This document shows, one piece after another, positions 5,397-15,374 of a stretch of DNA of 25,431 bases. The stretch spans positions 1 to 25,431 of the IMG/VR virus record IMGVR_UViG_3300029448_000395. One strand, 5' to 3'. Source of the DNA: a virus. A program made the translations under genes and the position numbers. The stretch's first letter is position 1. The number at the start of each line of letters is the position of its first letter. The notes below the pieces were generated by a model, which saw only the letters and a program-made list of their open reading frames with translations, ran no database searches and was not told where the DNA came from.

Positions 5397-8300
5397 TTAT
5401 TCTTCAATTTCATCTTCTTTAGGTCTTTTATCATCACCTAACCTACCAAATGTGTGAACTGGTATACCTAAAGTGTATTCCATCCACATTTCAGGCGTTT
5501 CTAACGATCTTACAACATCTCTACCTAACCTACCAAATGGAAATGCAGTTGCAAAAGTATATTTCCAAAAGTTTTCAAAATCATTGTTTATTAATCCAAC
5601 CATTGGAGTTAATCCAAATCTTGCAATAGGAGGAGTAACAATACCTAATGGAGCTAATGCTGGATGTCCATATTGATTATAGAAAGCTCTTTCTCTTTCT
5701 TGGTCATCACCAAACATTAAATGTGAAAAATCTACTGCCCAATTCATAGGTGGAGATAATGCATATTCAAATAAAGATGCAGCAAATACAACAGACAATG
5801 CAGAAACCATTAAATCTGCACTCATTTGTCTTTCAAATCTTTTATTTGCTTCAAAATTACCATAACCTTCAGTTAACATATAATCATTTATAATATTAGC
5901 TCTTCTTCTGATACTATTCCAACCATAAGGATGGAAACGTGTCATCATTCTACCAAATGCAGTATTAGCAAAATTAGGTCTATTTGTAGCATGATAAATA
6001 AATTGTGATGCAGCAATACCTTTTTTAGCATAATCTAATAAAAACTCTTCACTTACTTCAACCTTACCTCTACTATCAGTATATAATTCTTTAGCTTTTA
6101 AATAATGAGAAATAGCAGACTTAATACGCAAATGTCTTTCAGTAGATCTCATTGCTAAAGAACCTAAATCAAGGAATTTCTTAGTAATACCTTTGTCTTT
6201 AGCAGATTCCATAAAAGTTCTTTCAACTACTGCTTCTCTTTCAAGTTCATTAGCTCTATTTAATTCTTTATCTTTTGTATAAATAGGAAGTTTAGCAAAT
6301 TTTCTTTGAATTATTTCACCAGTTTCTTTAGCAAATTCTTGCCAACGTGTTTCACCAGGAGGTCTCATCATAGCCAATTCCATGGTAATATTATTTTCCA
6401 AGAACCCATATGACTCAAAATACTGATGTATATGTCTTTTATTTTTAATAGTAATAGATTCCCATTCTTTTTTAGTAGGGTCCCATCTATTAAATTTAAC
6501 ACCTTTAAAATGAACATTAACTAATTTATCTTCACTAAAAGATTCAAAATAATGTTTAAAACCAGTATCAGTAATGGTATTTAAAGTACCACCATATAGA
6601 TTAGCAACAGCTGATTTAGGGTGTGCAAGTAATGACATCATTTCAAACTTACCTTCCATATCAGATAACCAATTTAACTTAGAAACCATACCTTTATGTC
6701 TTGCTTGTGGATCAGTTGGTAAATCTTTAAAAATTTGTATCCTATTACCAGTTACATATCCTAATGCTTTATTAGCAACATTATCAAATTTCAACATAAC
6801 ATTACCAACAGTTTCATCACTATACCAAGATCTAAATGATTTTCTCATATTAATTTTATCTACATTAGCAGGTTTACCTTTGCTATCTACAGATTCTATA
6901 AATTCTTTTTTATATTGAAGTTCTAATGTACGAACCATACCTTGTTTACCTAAACCACCATCACTTATTTTAACTTTACGAACTGTTCCATTTGTTTTTG
7001 TTACTGTGCTATTAGCCCAATCTACGTATTGAATTTCATTGTTATATATTTCTTTTCTAGTTTTAATATCTGTAAATTTACCATATAATTTATGTCTATC
7101 ATTTCTTTGTTTTCTATTTAAATCTCTAAAATAATCATTTTCAAGTGCTTTAACTTGTTCTGCTTTTTCTTCTTTGGTTAATTTTTTATTTTTTCTAATA
7201 TTTTTTCTATCATTTCTAAAAATTGCTTTTTTAACAGTATAATCACTTTTAAATCTTATATCTCTTTGCATAGCATTTATTTCAGTATCACTAGGCATAG
7301 TCCATTGATCAAAATCTTTTATTAATTTAGCTTCAATAGTTCCTAATCTTTTATCTACTATAAACGAATCTGAAAAACCAGATTTTTGATAATCTTTTAA
7401 AATATCCATCTCTTTAGCTGTAACACCATTTATATCTAAATCTCTAGTAGATTGATATCCCATATAACCTTTAGTCATATCAATCATTTTATTTAACCAT
7501 TTTTCTCCATGTTCTCTTTCTATATGTTTATTACCATGAACACCATTTTTAAAATTAGTTAATAAGAGCCTAGATTGAAGTGCTGCTAATTGTTGAGTTA
7601 TACCATCAGATGTTTTTAAAGCATAATTTTTTAAAGCATCAAAGGTTACGTCATATCCTTCAACTGGTACTGCTGTTCTAGTTCTACCATGAGTAGGAAC
7701 ACCTATACCAATTCTTTCAGATGCAGACGAATTTCTTCTTGATGATAATTTTGATAATTCACGTTCAACTGCTGGATCATGTAATTCATTGTTATATCTT
7801 TGAGGATCTTTTACTAAAGTGTTTATCATTCTTTTGTATAAAACAGCTCTAGCATCTTGAAGAGTTAAGAAACCTTCAGTAACTTGCTGTGCTAACCTTG
7901 GAGATTCTTGTCTTATTTCAGCTAAAGTTATACCTTGCTTGTAATCAAAAGTACCATCTTCTCTTTTATTTCCAAAAATACGAATAGTTTCTGCTGGAAT
8001 ATGTTCTTCCATTATTCTTTTAACACCAGCTTTGGTACTATCTTGACCCATTAAAGGCCAATATCTTTTAGAGAATAAAACTCCATCAACTTCTTGAGCA
8101 CCAATTTTACCAGTTTTAAGAGATCTAAGCTGTCTTTTATTAGTTTCTTTTATTATCTTTTGAACTTCTTTAAATTGACCAGCTTTTTTTAAAGCAACAG
8201 GATCTAAGCCAATTCTTCCATTTTTCATTACAGTACCATAATTCATTTCTAATGTATCTAATAAATCTAATTGTAGATTGATCCAATTTATATCATCTAT

Positions 8301-11300
8301 ATGAGGCTGTCTTTTAATTACATTCTTACCTTCTTTCAAATCTTTGTTTAAAACATTGTATTCATCTAAGAATAAAACTCTTTCCCTATCTATCCAACCT
8401 TCTTTAGATAAAAACATTTCAGATAAAGATTTTTCCCAATAATTAGCATCTTCTTTTCTAACTTTATCTCCATAAAATTTATCATAATTAAACATTCCAC
8501 CAAATTTACCTTTTTTAATAGTCTTACGATTTAAAACTTTTTCCATTTCAGCGTAATTACTTTCATACATATCTTTATATACAGAAGAAGCAAATGGTTC
8601 AAAAATTTCTTTTTTAACATAATTAACTAAATCTCTTGAAGTCATATCTACTGTATCTCCAGTTCCTCTATCTTTAATTCTAAAGACAGTTCCTTCTGGA
8701 ATGCTTTCTAATGCTTTTCTAGATTGAATCAAATTTCTTTCTAAGTTATCTAAAGATCTTTGATGTTCATTTACTCTTGGTCCAGTTCCATCCCAAGCTC
8801 CATCTTTTTCAATACCAAGTTGTCTTTCATATGCAGCTACAGCTGATATAATATCTTTATACTTGTTATATACTTTAGGATTATCAGTTCTAATTCCATC
8901 TAAATATCCATTATATTCTTGTTCCATAGCTTTACGTAAAGCATTTGCAGCTTCATGTTTAATTCCTATTTTTTCACCTATAAGTTCTATGGTACTAGCA
9001 GGCATTCTAACTCCATATTCTTTAAACTTGCCATTTTCTAATACTTGTGCTTTATCTACTCTGAACAAGTTTTCATGTTTAGCCATTATTTTACCTAATT
9101 CAGAAGGAAATAATAGGTCTATAGCCCAATCTGGTGGTAATAATTGAGAATCAGGATCTAATTGAAGATCTTCCATCTCTTTTACAAGGTCTTTGTGTAT
9201 AAGTTTTCTAGCTGCCCATTCTTTATGTGTCATTAAATATCTATTTTCAAACATATTGTTTAAAATTCTTAAATGATTATAGTCTATAGTCTCTGTAGTT
9301 ACTTTAGCAGCAATATCTAAAGCTTTAAATCCTCCAGTATATTGACTAGATACGTCCATAGCTCCAGCTATATTGCCACTTTTAATCATTTGATATATAT
9401 TTCCTTGGAATCTTCTAAGTTCTGAATCTAAAAACTCACTATGAACTTTATATTTAGATGTAATTTTTTCTTTTTTTGCTATTTGTTTCTGAAGTTCTTT
9501 CTGAATGTCTTGAGACTGAGATACTGCTTCCCAATCAAATAAAGATTCTTTAATAAACTTACCTACATCTTCCATTTTAGGATTTACTTTTTTACCATAC
9601 ATTTCAGAGAAATTTTCTACAGGTTGTAAATATGGTTCAGTTTGATTTTTGAGCATAGTTTCTGTAGCTTCTACTACTTTTTGTTGATTAGCTCTTAAAA
9701 CATCTTGTTCAAATTTAGCAATATCTAATTTAACTTCTTTAGATATAGCACCATTTCTGTTCATATTATCTCTAGAGTGCTTTTCTATATAATTTCTTCT
9801 TTCAAAACCAAAAGCTTCTAAGTCACTTGTTAAATTATTGTATTTACTTCTATCTCTTTCGCCTTGTTTGCCACGCCATGAAGACATATCTAACTTATCT
9901 TGGTCAATTCTAGGGTTTCCTTTTTTACCACCTACAAAATCTACGATATTTCTACGTTCTCTTAATTTGTTTTTGTATTTTCTTTGAACATTTTCATGAT
10001 ATGTTTTTTGAGAATCAGTCATATTTGTAAAACTAATTTCAGCCATATGTGGATGTGCTTCATGCCAATATTCAAACAGTTGTTCAATTCTTCTATAAAT
10101 TTCTTGTTTAGCTTTTTGTGGAACAGACTTTTTGCCTTTTGCAAATCTACCGCTATCAAAATATTCATCTAATTGTGTTTTAAGCATTTCTTTAGAATGA
10201 TAAACTTTTTCTGCATAACTCATTTGAGCTAGAGGGTCTTTAATGCTTTTATTCTTTCTATATCTAACTGTATCAGCTTTTTGCTGTTGTGCAATATGTG
10301 CTACCTCTGCTACAAAATTATTTAAATCTTCTCTTTTGTATATACCATACTTTTCAAAATCACCAACTAAATCTTCTACAAATCTATTACTTTCCATAAT
10401 AGCTTTTGCTACTCTGATTGGATGCATTTTATTATATAAAAAATGAGGATTTTCCATTATAACATCTTGTTCTTGTTTGGTCATATCTCTTAACAAGTCT
10501 TTATTCATATCTCTTATACTAAACAATTCTTGCCCAAAAGGATCGTTTTCAATCATCTTACTTAATTTTCTCATGGTATTTAAAATATCTCTTTTTTCAA
10601 TTCCAACAAATGGATCTATATCAAGATTCCAATTTTTAGAATGTTCAGCCATAGTTTTAAATATACTATTTGCACTTCCATGTTCTTTTATTACGTCATT
10701 AGATAGTTGCTTATATGTTTTTCCTTCTGGTAAAATACCTCTAAATGCAGCTTGATGATAGTTTGAATACGTTGCACTTTGTTTAGCATTATAATCTTTA
10801 GCCCAACGTTCTGAAAATCTTTCTACAACCCATGGAGCAGGGTCAATATAGCTAACTTCCGCAGCATCAATATACTGATTAGATATAGAAGCAGTTTCTA
10901 CTATCATCTCTTGCCATAACGCTTCAGCTTCTTTTTTTGACATTTTTGGATTTCTTTGTATAGCTAAATTTAAAGCTAACTTTGCTTTCATAAAGCCATT
11001 AAACAACTGACCTATACTATCTTTACCATATGTAGCTGCAATACCAGCTTGTTGCTTATGTCCAAGTAAAAGCATTTTAAATGGATTTGATGCATCGTTT
11101 TTATCTATATATTGAGCTTTTGTCCAGTACTGATTTACTTTTCTATCTTTTAATTCTTTATCAGGGGATAGTTGAGGATTGTTTCTATCTATTTTTTCAG
11201 ACATTTCAAATCTTACTTTGTCTTGTCTATATCCCTTTACAATATCTTTTGGCATACCCCAGGATAAATGCGCAGAGTCAATATCTTTATCAGCTCCACC

Positions 11301-14300
11301 CATATACATATCGTTTCTACCATTAGTAATCAACATAGAACCTGTTCCATTTTTACCTTTAACCCACCCAACAAACTTTAAAGCTCTCATATTACCAGAA
11401 GTTAATACTGGAGAACGGTTTATTAATGCATATTGAGAATCTATCCATCTTTGGTATTCTCCTTTACCACTTAAAGAAGCAATAGTTTTTTGGTCTCCTT
11501 CTAGTATTTTAGACATAGTTTTCCACCAGTCTTTTAATTTTATATATTTTTTAGGGTTAGAAGGATCTTTCATTCTCATGAAATTACCAGCACCTTCCCA
11601 TAGCATAAATTCTTTATCTCCAAGACCTTTTTTTTCTGTAGAGTATTTTTGTTTTCTTGACGCAACTTTATAGTCATAAGGTCCTAATATAGCTTTATAA
11701 GTATTTTCTACTCTCGGTCTTACTATTCTAGAGAAAGCATAATTTCTCCACGATTTTTGAACAAACTCACTAGTACCTCTACTCATCAAGGTAGTATAAC
11801 TAAAATCTGTACTAGCTAAATGTTCTCCTACGTGTAAAGAGCTTATCTTGTCAGATTCCAGCATCTCCATATCTATTGTTTGTTGAGTCTTATCTTTATA
11901 GAATAAATGTTTTATTACATCAGCAGCTGCTTTACTTTGAATGTTAGTTGATAATAGTTTACTCAATGTTGTCATAGAAATTTTATCTATATCTATTCCA
12001 GATAAATCTTTATTATCGTTAATTCTTTTATTTGCTCTTTCAGTTTGTAATGTATCTCCATTTACGTTTTCTCTAATTAAAGTTTTCCAACTATCATGAA
12101 ACTTTTTACCCTCTGGAGTTTTAGGGTCAAATTGAACATCGTTTATATTTAAAAACATTTGTTGCATAATGTTTTGAGAGTGATCCGAATTGCTCGGCTT
12201 CATAGATTCATACACATGAGGATTTAAATATAAATCTTGTGTAGATAAATTAAATGTTTTAGCTTCTGACGGATAAGACATTTCTCCAGTAAGCTTATCT
12301 TGAGACATTTTATTAATAGGTACTCTAGGTGCATGCTTAGCAGCTGAAGTATACATTATTGCCTTAGGATTATCTGCATGGCTTTTCATATATGCTGTAT
12401 CTTCTTTATCTGCTCTTACATAAGCAAACTTTCCTATAACTACACCACGTGTTCCATCAGGATTAGAATAAACAGTACCTTTAGCTGTTCCAGATTTTAA
12501 TACTCCACCTAAACGAAGCATTGTTGCATCGTAAAAATCAGCATCTAATATAAAAGTACCATCTACACCAGACTCATATAAAACTTCTTTTTTATCTAAT
12601 ATTCTTTTATAAACTGGGTCTTCTATTAAAATTGCTTTAAAATTGTTATCTGCAAAACCGTATTCTACTCCATCAAGAAAAGGGATTTCTGGCTTATCTC
12701 TTTGGTTTAAATATTTTTGTTGTTTTGAAGGGTCTACAAATCCTCCTTGTTTTTCAGCAGCTAACCATTGTTTTTTTAAACCTATTAAATTTGTATAATT
12801 AATATCTTTATTACTTTTTATAAGACCTAAATCTCTTAATCTATATATGTATGTTGCAACGGAATTATTTTTTACAGATAAACTATTTAACGGGTTTTTT
12901 AAATCTAAAGAATTTTTAAACTTTGAAGTACCACCACCCATTAAAGAATTGTAAATTCTTGTTACTTGCTGTCCTGAAAGTAAAGGGTCTTGAACTATAG
13001 CTTTATCTGTTCTCCCTTTAGTGCTCCAAGGTAATGTTCTAACGTCTATTCTACCAGTATCCCCTATTGTACCGTAAATAAATTGACCTTTTTTATTAAG
13101 GTTTTTTTCTAAATTCAACCATTGCAGCTCAGTAACATTAGCTTCTACTTCGAAACCTGTAAATTTACCCTTTTTAAAAACCCCTTTTTGGTATTTAGAG
13201 TTAGGAGAAACGTATTGTGCATCTATAATATTTTTATATGTTCCATCTTTTTGAGGAACGGATCTTTCTCCAACTACTTCTATATAGTCTATAGAATAAC
13301 CCCACATGGTGTTAAATCCTTTGTAAGTATCTCTAACTCCACTACCTTCTCTTGTTACTATATTACCTTGCGGGTCTGTTTCTGGTGTTGGATATGGCCC
13401 TTTAGGAACTTTTATATTTTTTTGTTTATTGTTTTTATTTCCAACAAGACTAATTATATGACTGTCCTTGCTAGGTTTTATTTGGTCAAATGCATGTGCT
13501 TGACTTTTTAAAGTTTGTTCTTGCCCTTTTACTACGGAATCTCCAAACTGTAATCTTATTTTTTCTACAAATTTATCAGCATCTATACGATTATCGGGAG
13601 CTTCGTTTTTTACTTCGTTATAAATAGTTCTAATACCTTTATGTGCTGATTCTGTATTTATATTAGCTTGAGTTTTTATTTTGTCTACAATTTGAGATAA
13701 AGACCCCATAGGTAATTCAGTTTCATTAGTAGTCGTTGAATTTTGATCTCTAAAATTGTCTCTAACAGTAAGAGGTTCTAAATTTATAAAATATTTTGGA
13801 TTATAAGCACTTCTTTTTACATCTGAAGGAGAATAGTTAGGGTCTATTTTTTTAGCTTCTTGTTCAGCAATATATTTAATAGCTTCTAATTTACCTTCTT
13901 GCTCACCTTTAGTTCTTAATATTTCTTGTATTTGCTCCTGAGTAACAAGACCTTCTTTTACTGCTCTATTAAATGCTTTAGCATACTCAAGGTCTACCTC
14001 TGCTTTAACTTCAAAGATACTTTCAATTTGTTGAACTCTAATAGATTCTAAATATCTATCCCAATACATTTGGAACTCTGGTGATTCATCTTTAAACCAA
14101 GGTTGTTTTCTTACATGAGCTTTAGCCTTATCCATTGACAAGGTTCTTTCTAATTCAGGAGCTCTTTCTACAATAGATTTAGTAGCTCTATTTTCCCAGC
14201 TTGATCTACCATTTACACTAAAGAATACTCCCATCAAGGTTTCATATACGACTTCTTCCATAGGCAAATCGTTTATAGCAGAAGATACACCTCCATATCC

Positions 14301-15374
14301 TGCTCCCATAGTACCTCTAGTTAAAGTGTTTATAAGGTTAAATACCTCAACATCATTTTCTTTTCTTGATAAAGACCTTGCTGTTTTTCTTACAGCATCT
14401 TCTCCAAATTTTCTTACTGATGGATTCTTTGACGCTAATAGCTTACCTATATTACCATACTCACCAATACTTCCAAATATACCACCTGCAATAGCACCGT
14501 GCATACCAGCTTTAGCCATATTTTTAACACCATCAACTGTAAGTCCAGCTTCATTTCTACTTGCTAAAGGATGGTTTGAAAACGCCATTAACAAACCTAC
14601 GTGACCTGCTTCATAAAGTATTCTAGAAACAGCTTCTTCTCCCATTTTATTTCTTAGTAACCCTTTGGTAATAAATTGCATAGCCTTATCTTTATTATCA
14701 CCTAAGAAAGCAAGTCCTTGTTCTTGAACTACTTCTGCTAATTTACCAGGAATAGATTTTAATTCATAAAGAGCTTTACCATCTTTAATAGGGTCCATAC
14801 CAACTGCTCTAGAACCACGGAGACCATAAACTAACTTATCATCAGCATCTGTTTTAGATAGCGTATTTGCTACTTTTGCTAATCCATAATTTAGTTTTTT
14901 ATTTTTAAGCTTCCAATTTCTTGATTGTGCTTCAAGTTTTTTACCAGTTTTAACTAAGTTTTTATTCTTTTCAGCTATACCTCTTCTTACTAAAGATTGT
15001 CCCACTGTTTTAGTAGCACCAGTAATCATTCTTAATCCACCAGCCATTACTCCAGGAGCAAGACCTATAAGGTGTCCAACGTTATTAATGATTTTTTCTG
15101 TAGGAGTATCAGGTTCATCTGCAAAACCAAACGTAGTAAACCCTTCTAACAACCCAGAAACTGCTTGTTTAACAACTCCATCTGTTATCTCTGGTTTAGC
15201 AAAAGGGATATCTAGTTCTTTGAATTTACCTTCAACATAACCTAATGTTTCTTCATCAAATGTAGTTCCAGCTTGGTCATATAGACGTTTTAGACGTATT
15301 GCAAATTCTCTTCGGTCTATAATACCGCTCTGAAGTTGATTAGATAATGCTTTTACAGCTCCGTTAGTAATCAT
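5397..15374 (-). CDS. Giant 3325-residue virion protein with candidate two-barrel RNA polymerase domain
   Basis: ATG 15374 follows the previous stop with no gap, so translation is probably coupled. Residues about 60-400 hold several small-residue hydrophobic stretches (LIGLAPGVMAGGLRM, GAIAGGIFGSIG), as in proteins that cross membranes during ejection. Residues about 930-1460 show a DG-x-x-I segment (D938), K965 in TAKGT, K1013 in SAAKH, NRSP (R1320-P1322), and DKDID (1362-1366). This order matches single-chain RNA polymerases with two double-psi beta barrels, whose Asp triad binds Mg and whose lysines lie in the other barrel. Residues about 1800-2800 are largely charged helices. The end holds LAHPKSAVANLYGG (near 2920), a FGRMMTRFHPYGW segment (near 3140) and a hydrophobic stretch (near 3190-3220), as in other giant phage and polyvalent proteins. 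Position last in the internal-virion-protein operon suggests packaging in the capsid. An inactive polymerase relic, or a T7 gp16-type ejection protein with no polymerase activity, is the main alternative. Confidence 0.7.
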   Translation of the reverse strand: MITNGAVKALSNQLQSGIIDRREFAIRLKRLYDQAGTTFDEETLGYVEGKFKELDIPFAKPEITDGVVKQAVSGLLEGFTTFGFADEPDTPTEKIINNVGHLIGLAPGVMAGGLRMITGATKTVGQSLVRRGIAEKNKNLVKTGKKLEAQSRNWKLKNKKLNYGLAKVANTLSKTDADDKLVYGLRGSRAVGMDPIKDGKALYELKSIPGKLAEVVQEQGLAFLGDNKDKAMQFITKGLLRNKMGEEAVSRILYEAGHVGLLMAFSNHPLASRNEAGLTVDGVKNMAKAGMHGAIAGGIFGSIGEYGNIGKLLASKNPSVRKFGEDAVRKTARSLSRKENDVEVFNLINTLTRGTMGAGYGGVSSAINDLPMEEVVYETLMGVFFSVNGRSSWENRATKSIVERAPELERTLSMDKAKAHVRKQPWFKDESPEFQMYWDRYLESIRVQQIESIFEVKAEVDLEYAKAFNRAVKEGLVTQEQIQEILRTKGEQEGKLEAIKYIAEQEAKKIDPNYSPSDVKRSAYNPKYFINLEPLTVRDNFRDQNSTTTNETELPMGSLSQIVDKIKTQANINTESAHKGIRTIYNEVKNEAPDNRIDADKFVEKIRLQFGDSVVKGQEQTLKSQAHAFDQIKPSKDSHIISLVGNKNNKQKNIKVPKGPYPTPETDPQGNIVTREGSGVRDTYKGFNTMWGYSIDYIEVVGERSVPQKDGTYKNIIDAQYVSPNSKYQKGVFKKGKFTGFEVEANVTELQWLNLEKNLNKKGQFIYGTIGDTGRIDVRTLPWSTKGRTDKAIVQDPLLSGQQVTRIYNSLMGGGTSKFKNSLDLKNPLNSLSVKNNSVATYIYRLRDLGLIKSNKDINYTNLIGLKKQWLAAEKQGGFVDPSKQQKYLNQRDKPEIPFLDGVEYGFADNNFKAILIEDPVYKRILDKKEVLYESGVDGTFILDADFYDATMLRLGGVLKSGTAKGTVYSNPDGTRGVVIGKFAYVRADKEDTAYMKSHADNPKAIMYTSAAKHAPRVPINKMSQDKLTGEMSYPSEAKTFNLSTQDLYLNPHVYESMKPSNSDHSQNIMQQMFLNINDVQFDPKTPEGKKFHDSWKTLIRENVNGDTLQTERANKRINDNKDLSGIDIDKISMTTLSKLLSTNIQSKAAADVIKHLFYKDKTQQTIDMEMLESDKISSLHVGEHLASTDFSYTTLMSRGTSEFVQKSWRNYAFSRIVRPRVENTYKAILGPYDYKVASRKQKYSTEKKGLGDKEFMLWEGAGNFMRMKDPSNPKKYIKLKDWWKTMSKILEGDQKTIASLSGKGEYQRWIDSQYALINRSPVLTSGNMRALKFVGWVKGKNGTGSMLITNGRNDMYMGGADKDIDSAHLSWGMPKDIVKGYRQDKVRFEMSEKIDRNNPQLSPDKELKDRKVNQYWTKAQYIDKNDASNPFKMLLLGHKQQAGIAATYGKDSIGQLFNGFMKAKLALNLAIQRNPKMSKKEAEALWQEMIVETASISNQYIDAAEVSYIDPAPWVVERFSERWAKDYNAKQSATYSNYHQAAFRGILPEGKTYKQLSNDVIKEHGSANSIFKTMAEHSKNWNLDIDPFVGIEKRDILNTMRKLSKMIENDPFGQELFSIRDMNKDLLRDMTKQEQDVIMENPHFLYNKMHPIRVAKAIMESNRFVEDLVGDFEKYGIYKREDLNNFVAEVAHIAQQQKADTVRYRKNKSIKDPLAQMSYAEKVYHSKEMLKTQLDEYFDSGRFAKGKKSVPQKAKQEIYRRIEQLFEYWHEAHPHMAEISFTNMTDSQKTYHENVQRKYKNKLRERRNIVDFVGGKKGNPRIDQDKLDMSSWRGKQGERDRSKYNNLTSDLEAFGFERRNYIEKHSRDNMNRNGAISKEVKLDIAKFEQDVLRANQQKVVEATETMLKNQTEPYLQPVENFSEMYGKKVNPKMEDVGKFIKESLFDWEAVSQSQDIQKELQKQIAKKEKITSKYKVHSEFLDSELRRFQGNIYQMIKSGNIAGAMDVSSQYTGGFKALDIAAKVTTETIDYNHLRILNNMFENRYLMTHKEWAARKLIHKDLVKEMEDLQLDPDSQLLPPDWAIDLLFPSELGKIMAKHENLFRVDKAQVLENGKFKEYGVRMPASTIELIGEKIGIKHEAANALRKAMEQEYNGYLDGIRTDNPKVYNKYKDIISAVAAYERQLGIEKDGAWDGTGPRVNEHQRSLDNLERNLIQSRKALESIPEGTVFRIKDRGTGDTVDMTSRDLVNYVKKEIFEPFASSVYKDMYESNYAEMEKVLNRKTIKKGKFGGMFNYDKFYGDKVRKEDANYWEKSLSEMFLSKEGWIDRERVLFLDEYNVLNKDLKEGKNVIKRQPHIDDINWINLQLDLLDTLEMNYGTVMKNGRIGLDPVALKKAGQFKEVQKIIKETNKRQLRSLKTGKIGAQEVDGVLFSKRYWPLMGQDSTKAGVKRIMEEHIPAETIRIFGNKREDGTFDYKQGITLAEIRQESPRLAQQVTEGFLTLQDARAVLYKRMINTLVKDPQRYNNELHDPAVERELSKLSSRRNSSASERIGIGVPTHGRTRTAVPVEGYDVTFDALKNYALKTSDGITQQLAALQSRLLLTNFKNGVHGNKHIEREHGEKWLNKMIDMTKGYMGYQSTRDLDINGVTAKEMDILKDYQKSGFSDSFIVDKRLGTIEAKLIKDFDQWTMPSDTEINAMQRDIRFKSDYTVKKAIFRNDRKNIRKNKKLTKEEKAEQVKALENDYFRDLNRKQRNDRHKLYGKFTDIKTRKEIYNNEIQYVDWANSTVTKTNGTVRKVKISDGGLGKQGMVRTLELQYKKEFIESVDSKGKPANVDKINMRKSFRSWYSDETVGNVMLKFDNVANKALGYVTGNRIQIFKDLPTDPQARHKGMVSKLNWLSDMEGKFEMMSLLAHPKSAVANLYGGTLNTITDTGFKHYFESFSEDKLVNVHFKGVKFNRWDPTKKEWESITIKNKRHIHQYFESYGFLENNITMELAMMRPPGETRWQEFAKETGEIIQRKFAKLPIYTKDKELNRANELEREAVVERTFMESAKDKGITKKFLDLGSLAMRSTERHLRIKSAISHYLKAKELYTDSRGKVEVSEEFLLDYAKKGIAASQFIYHATNRPNFANTAFGRMMTRFHPYGWNSIRRRANIINDYMLTEGYGNFEANKRFERQMSADLMVSALSVVFAASLFEYALSPPMNWAVDFSHLMFGDDQERERAFYNQYGHPALAPLGIVTPPIARFGLTPMVGLINNDFENFWKYTFATAFPFGRLGRDVVRSLETPEMWMEYTLGIPVHTFGRLGDDKRPKEDEIEE
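10995..12587 (-). other. Candidate double-psi beta-barrel RNA polymerase core within the giant protein
   Basis: This covers residues about 930-1460. First barrel: VDGTFILDADF resembles the DG-x-G-x-I-S strand of two-barrel RNA polymerases; TAKGTV resembles their K-G strand, and IMYTSAAKH the S-x-x-K segment carrying the second lysine, 48 residues later. Second barrel: NRSPVLTSGNMRAL aligns by eye with bacterial beta-prime NRAPTLHRLGIQAF, and GGADKDIDSA with NADFDGDQM. The spacing from Arg to the first Asp is 42 residues here and 35 in E. coli. Downstream, QQAGIAAT....SIGQL (about 1441-1457) faintly resembles the beta-prime GIIAAQSIGEP segment before the trigger loop. Asp triad and surrounding order are seen directly; enzymatic activity is inferred. 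Confidence 0.6.

Noticed and set aside
10980-11075. T7-type single-subunit RNA polymerase motif B suggested by KQQAGIAATYG
   Set aside because: The Lys-to-Tyr spacing is off by one, the Arg and Met of RxxxKxxxMxxxYG are missing, and no T7-type motif A or C is found. The DxDxD two-barrel reading fits better.
13122-13511. 129-codon open frame on the + strand inside the giant gene
   Set aside because: It lies antisense to a continuous 3325-codon frame, has no ribosome-binding site and an amino-acid composition typical of antisense translation. The other + strand frames between 5473 and 14604 are rejected for the same reason.
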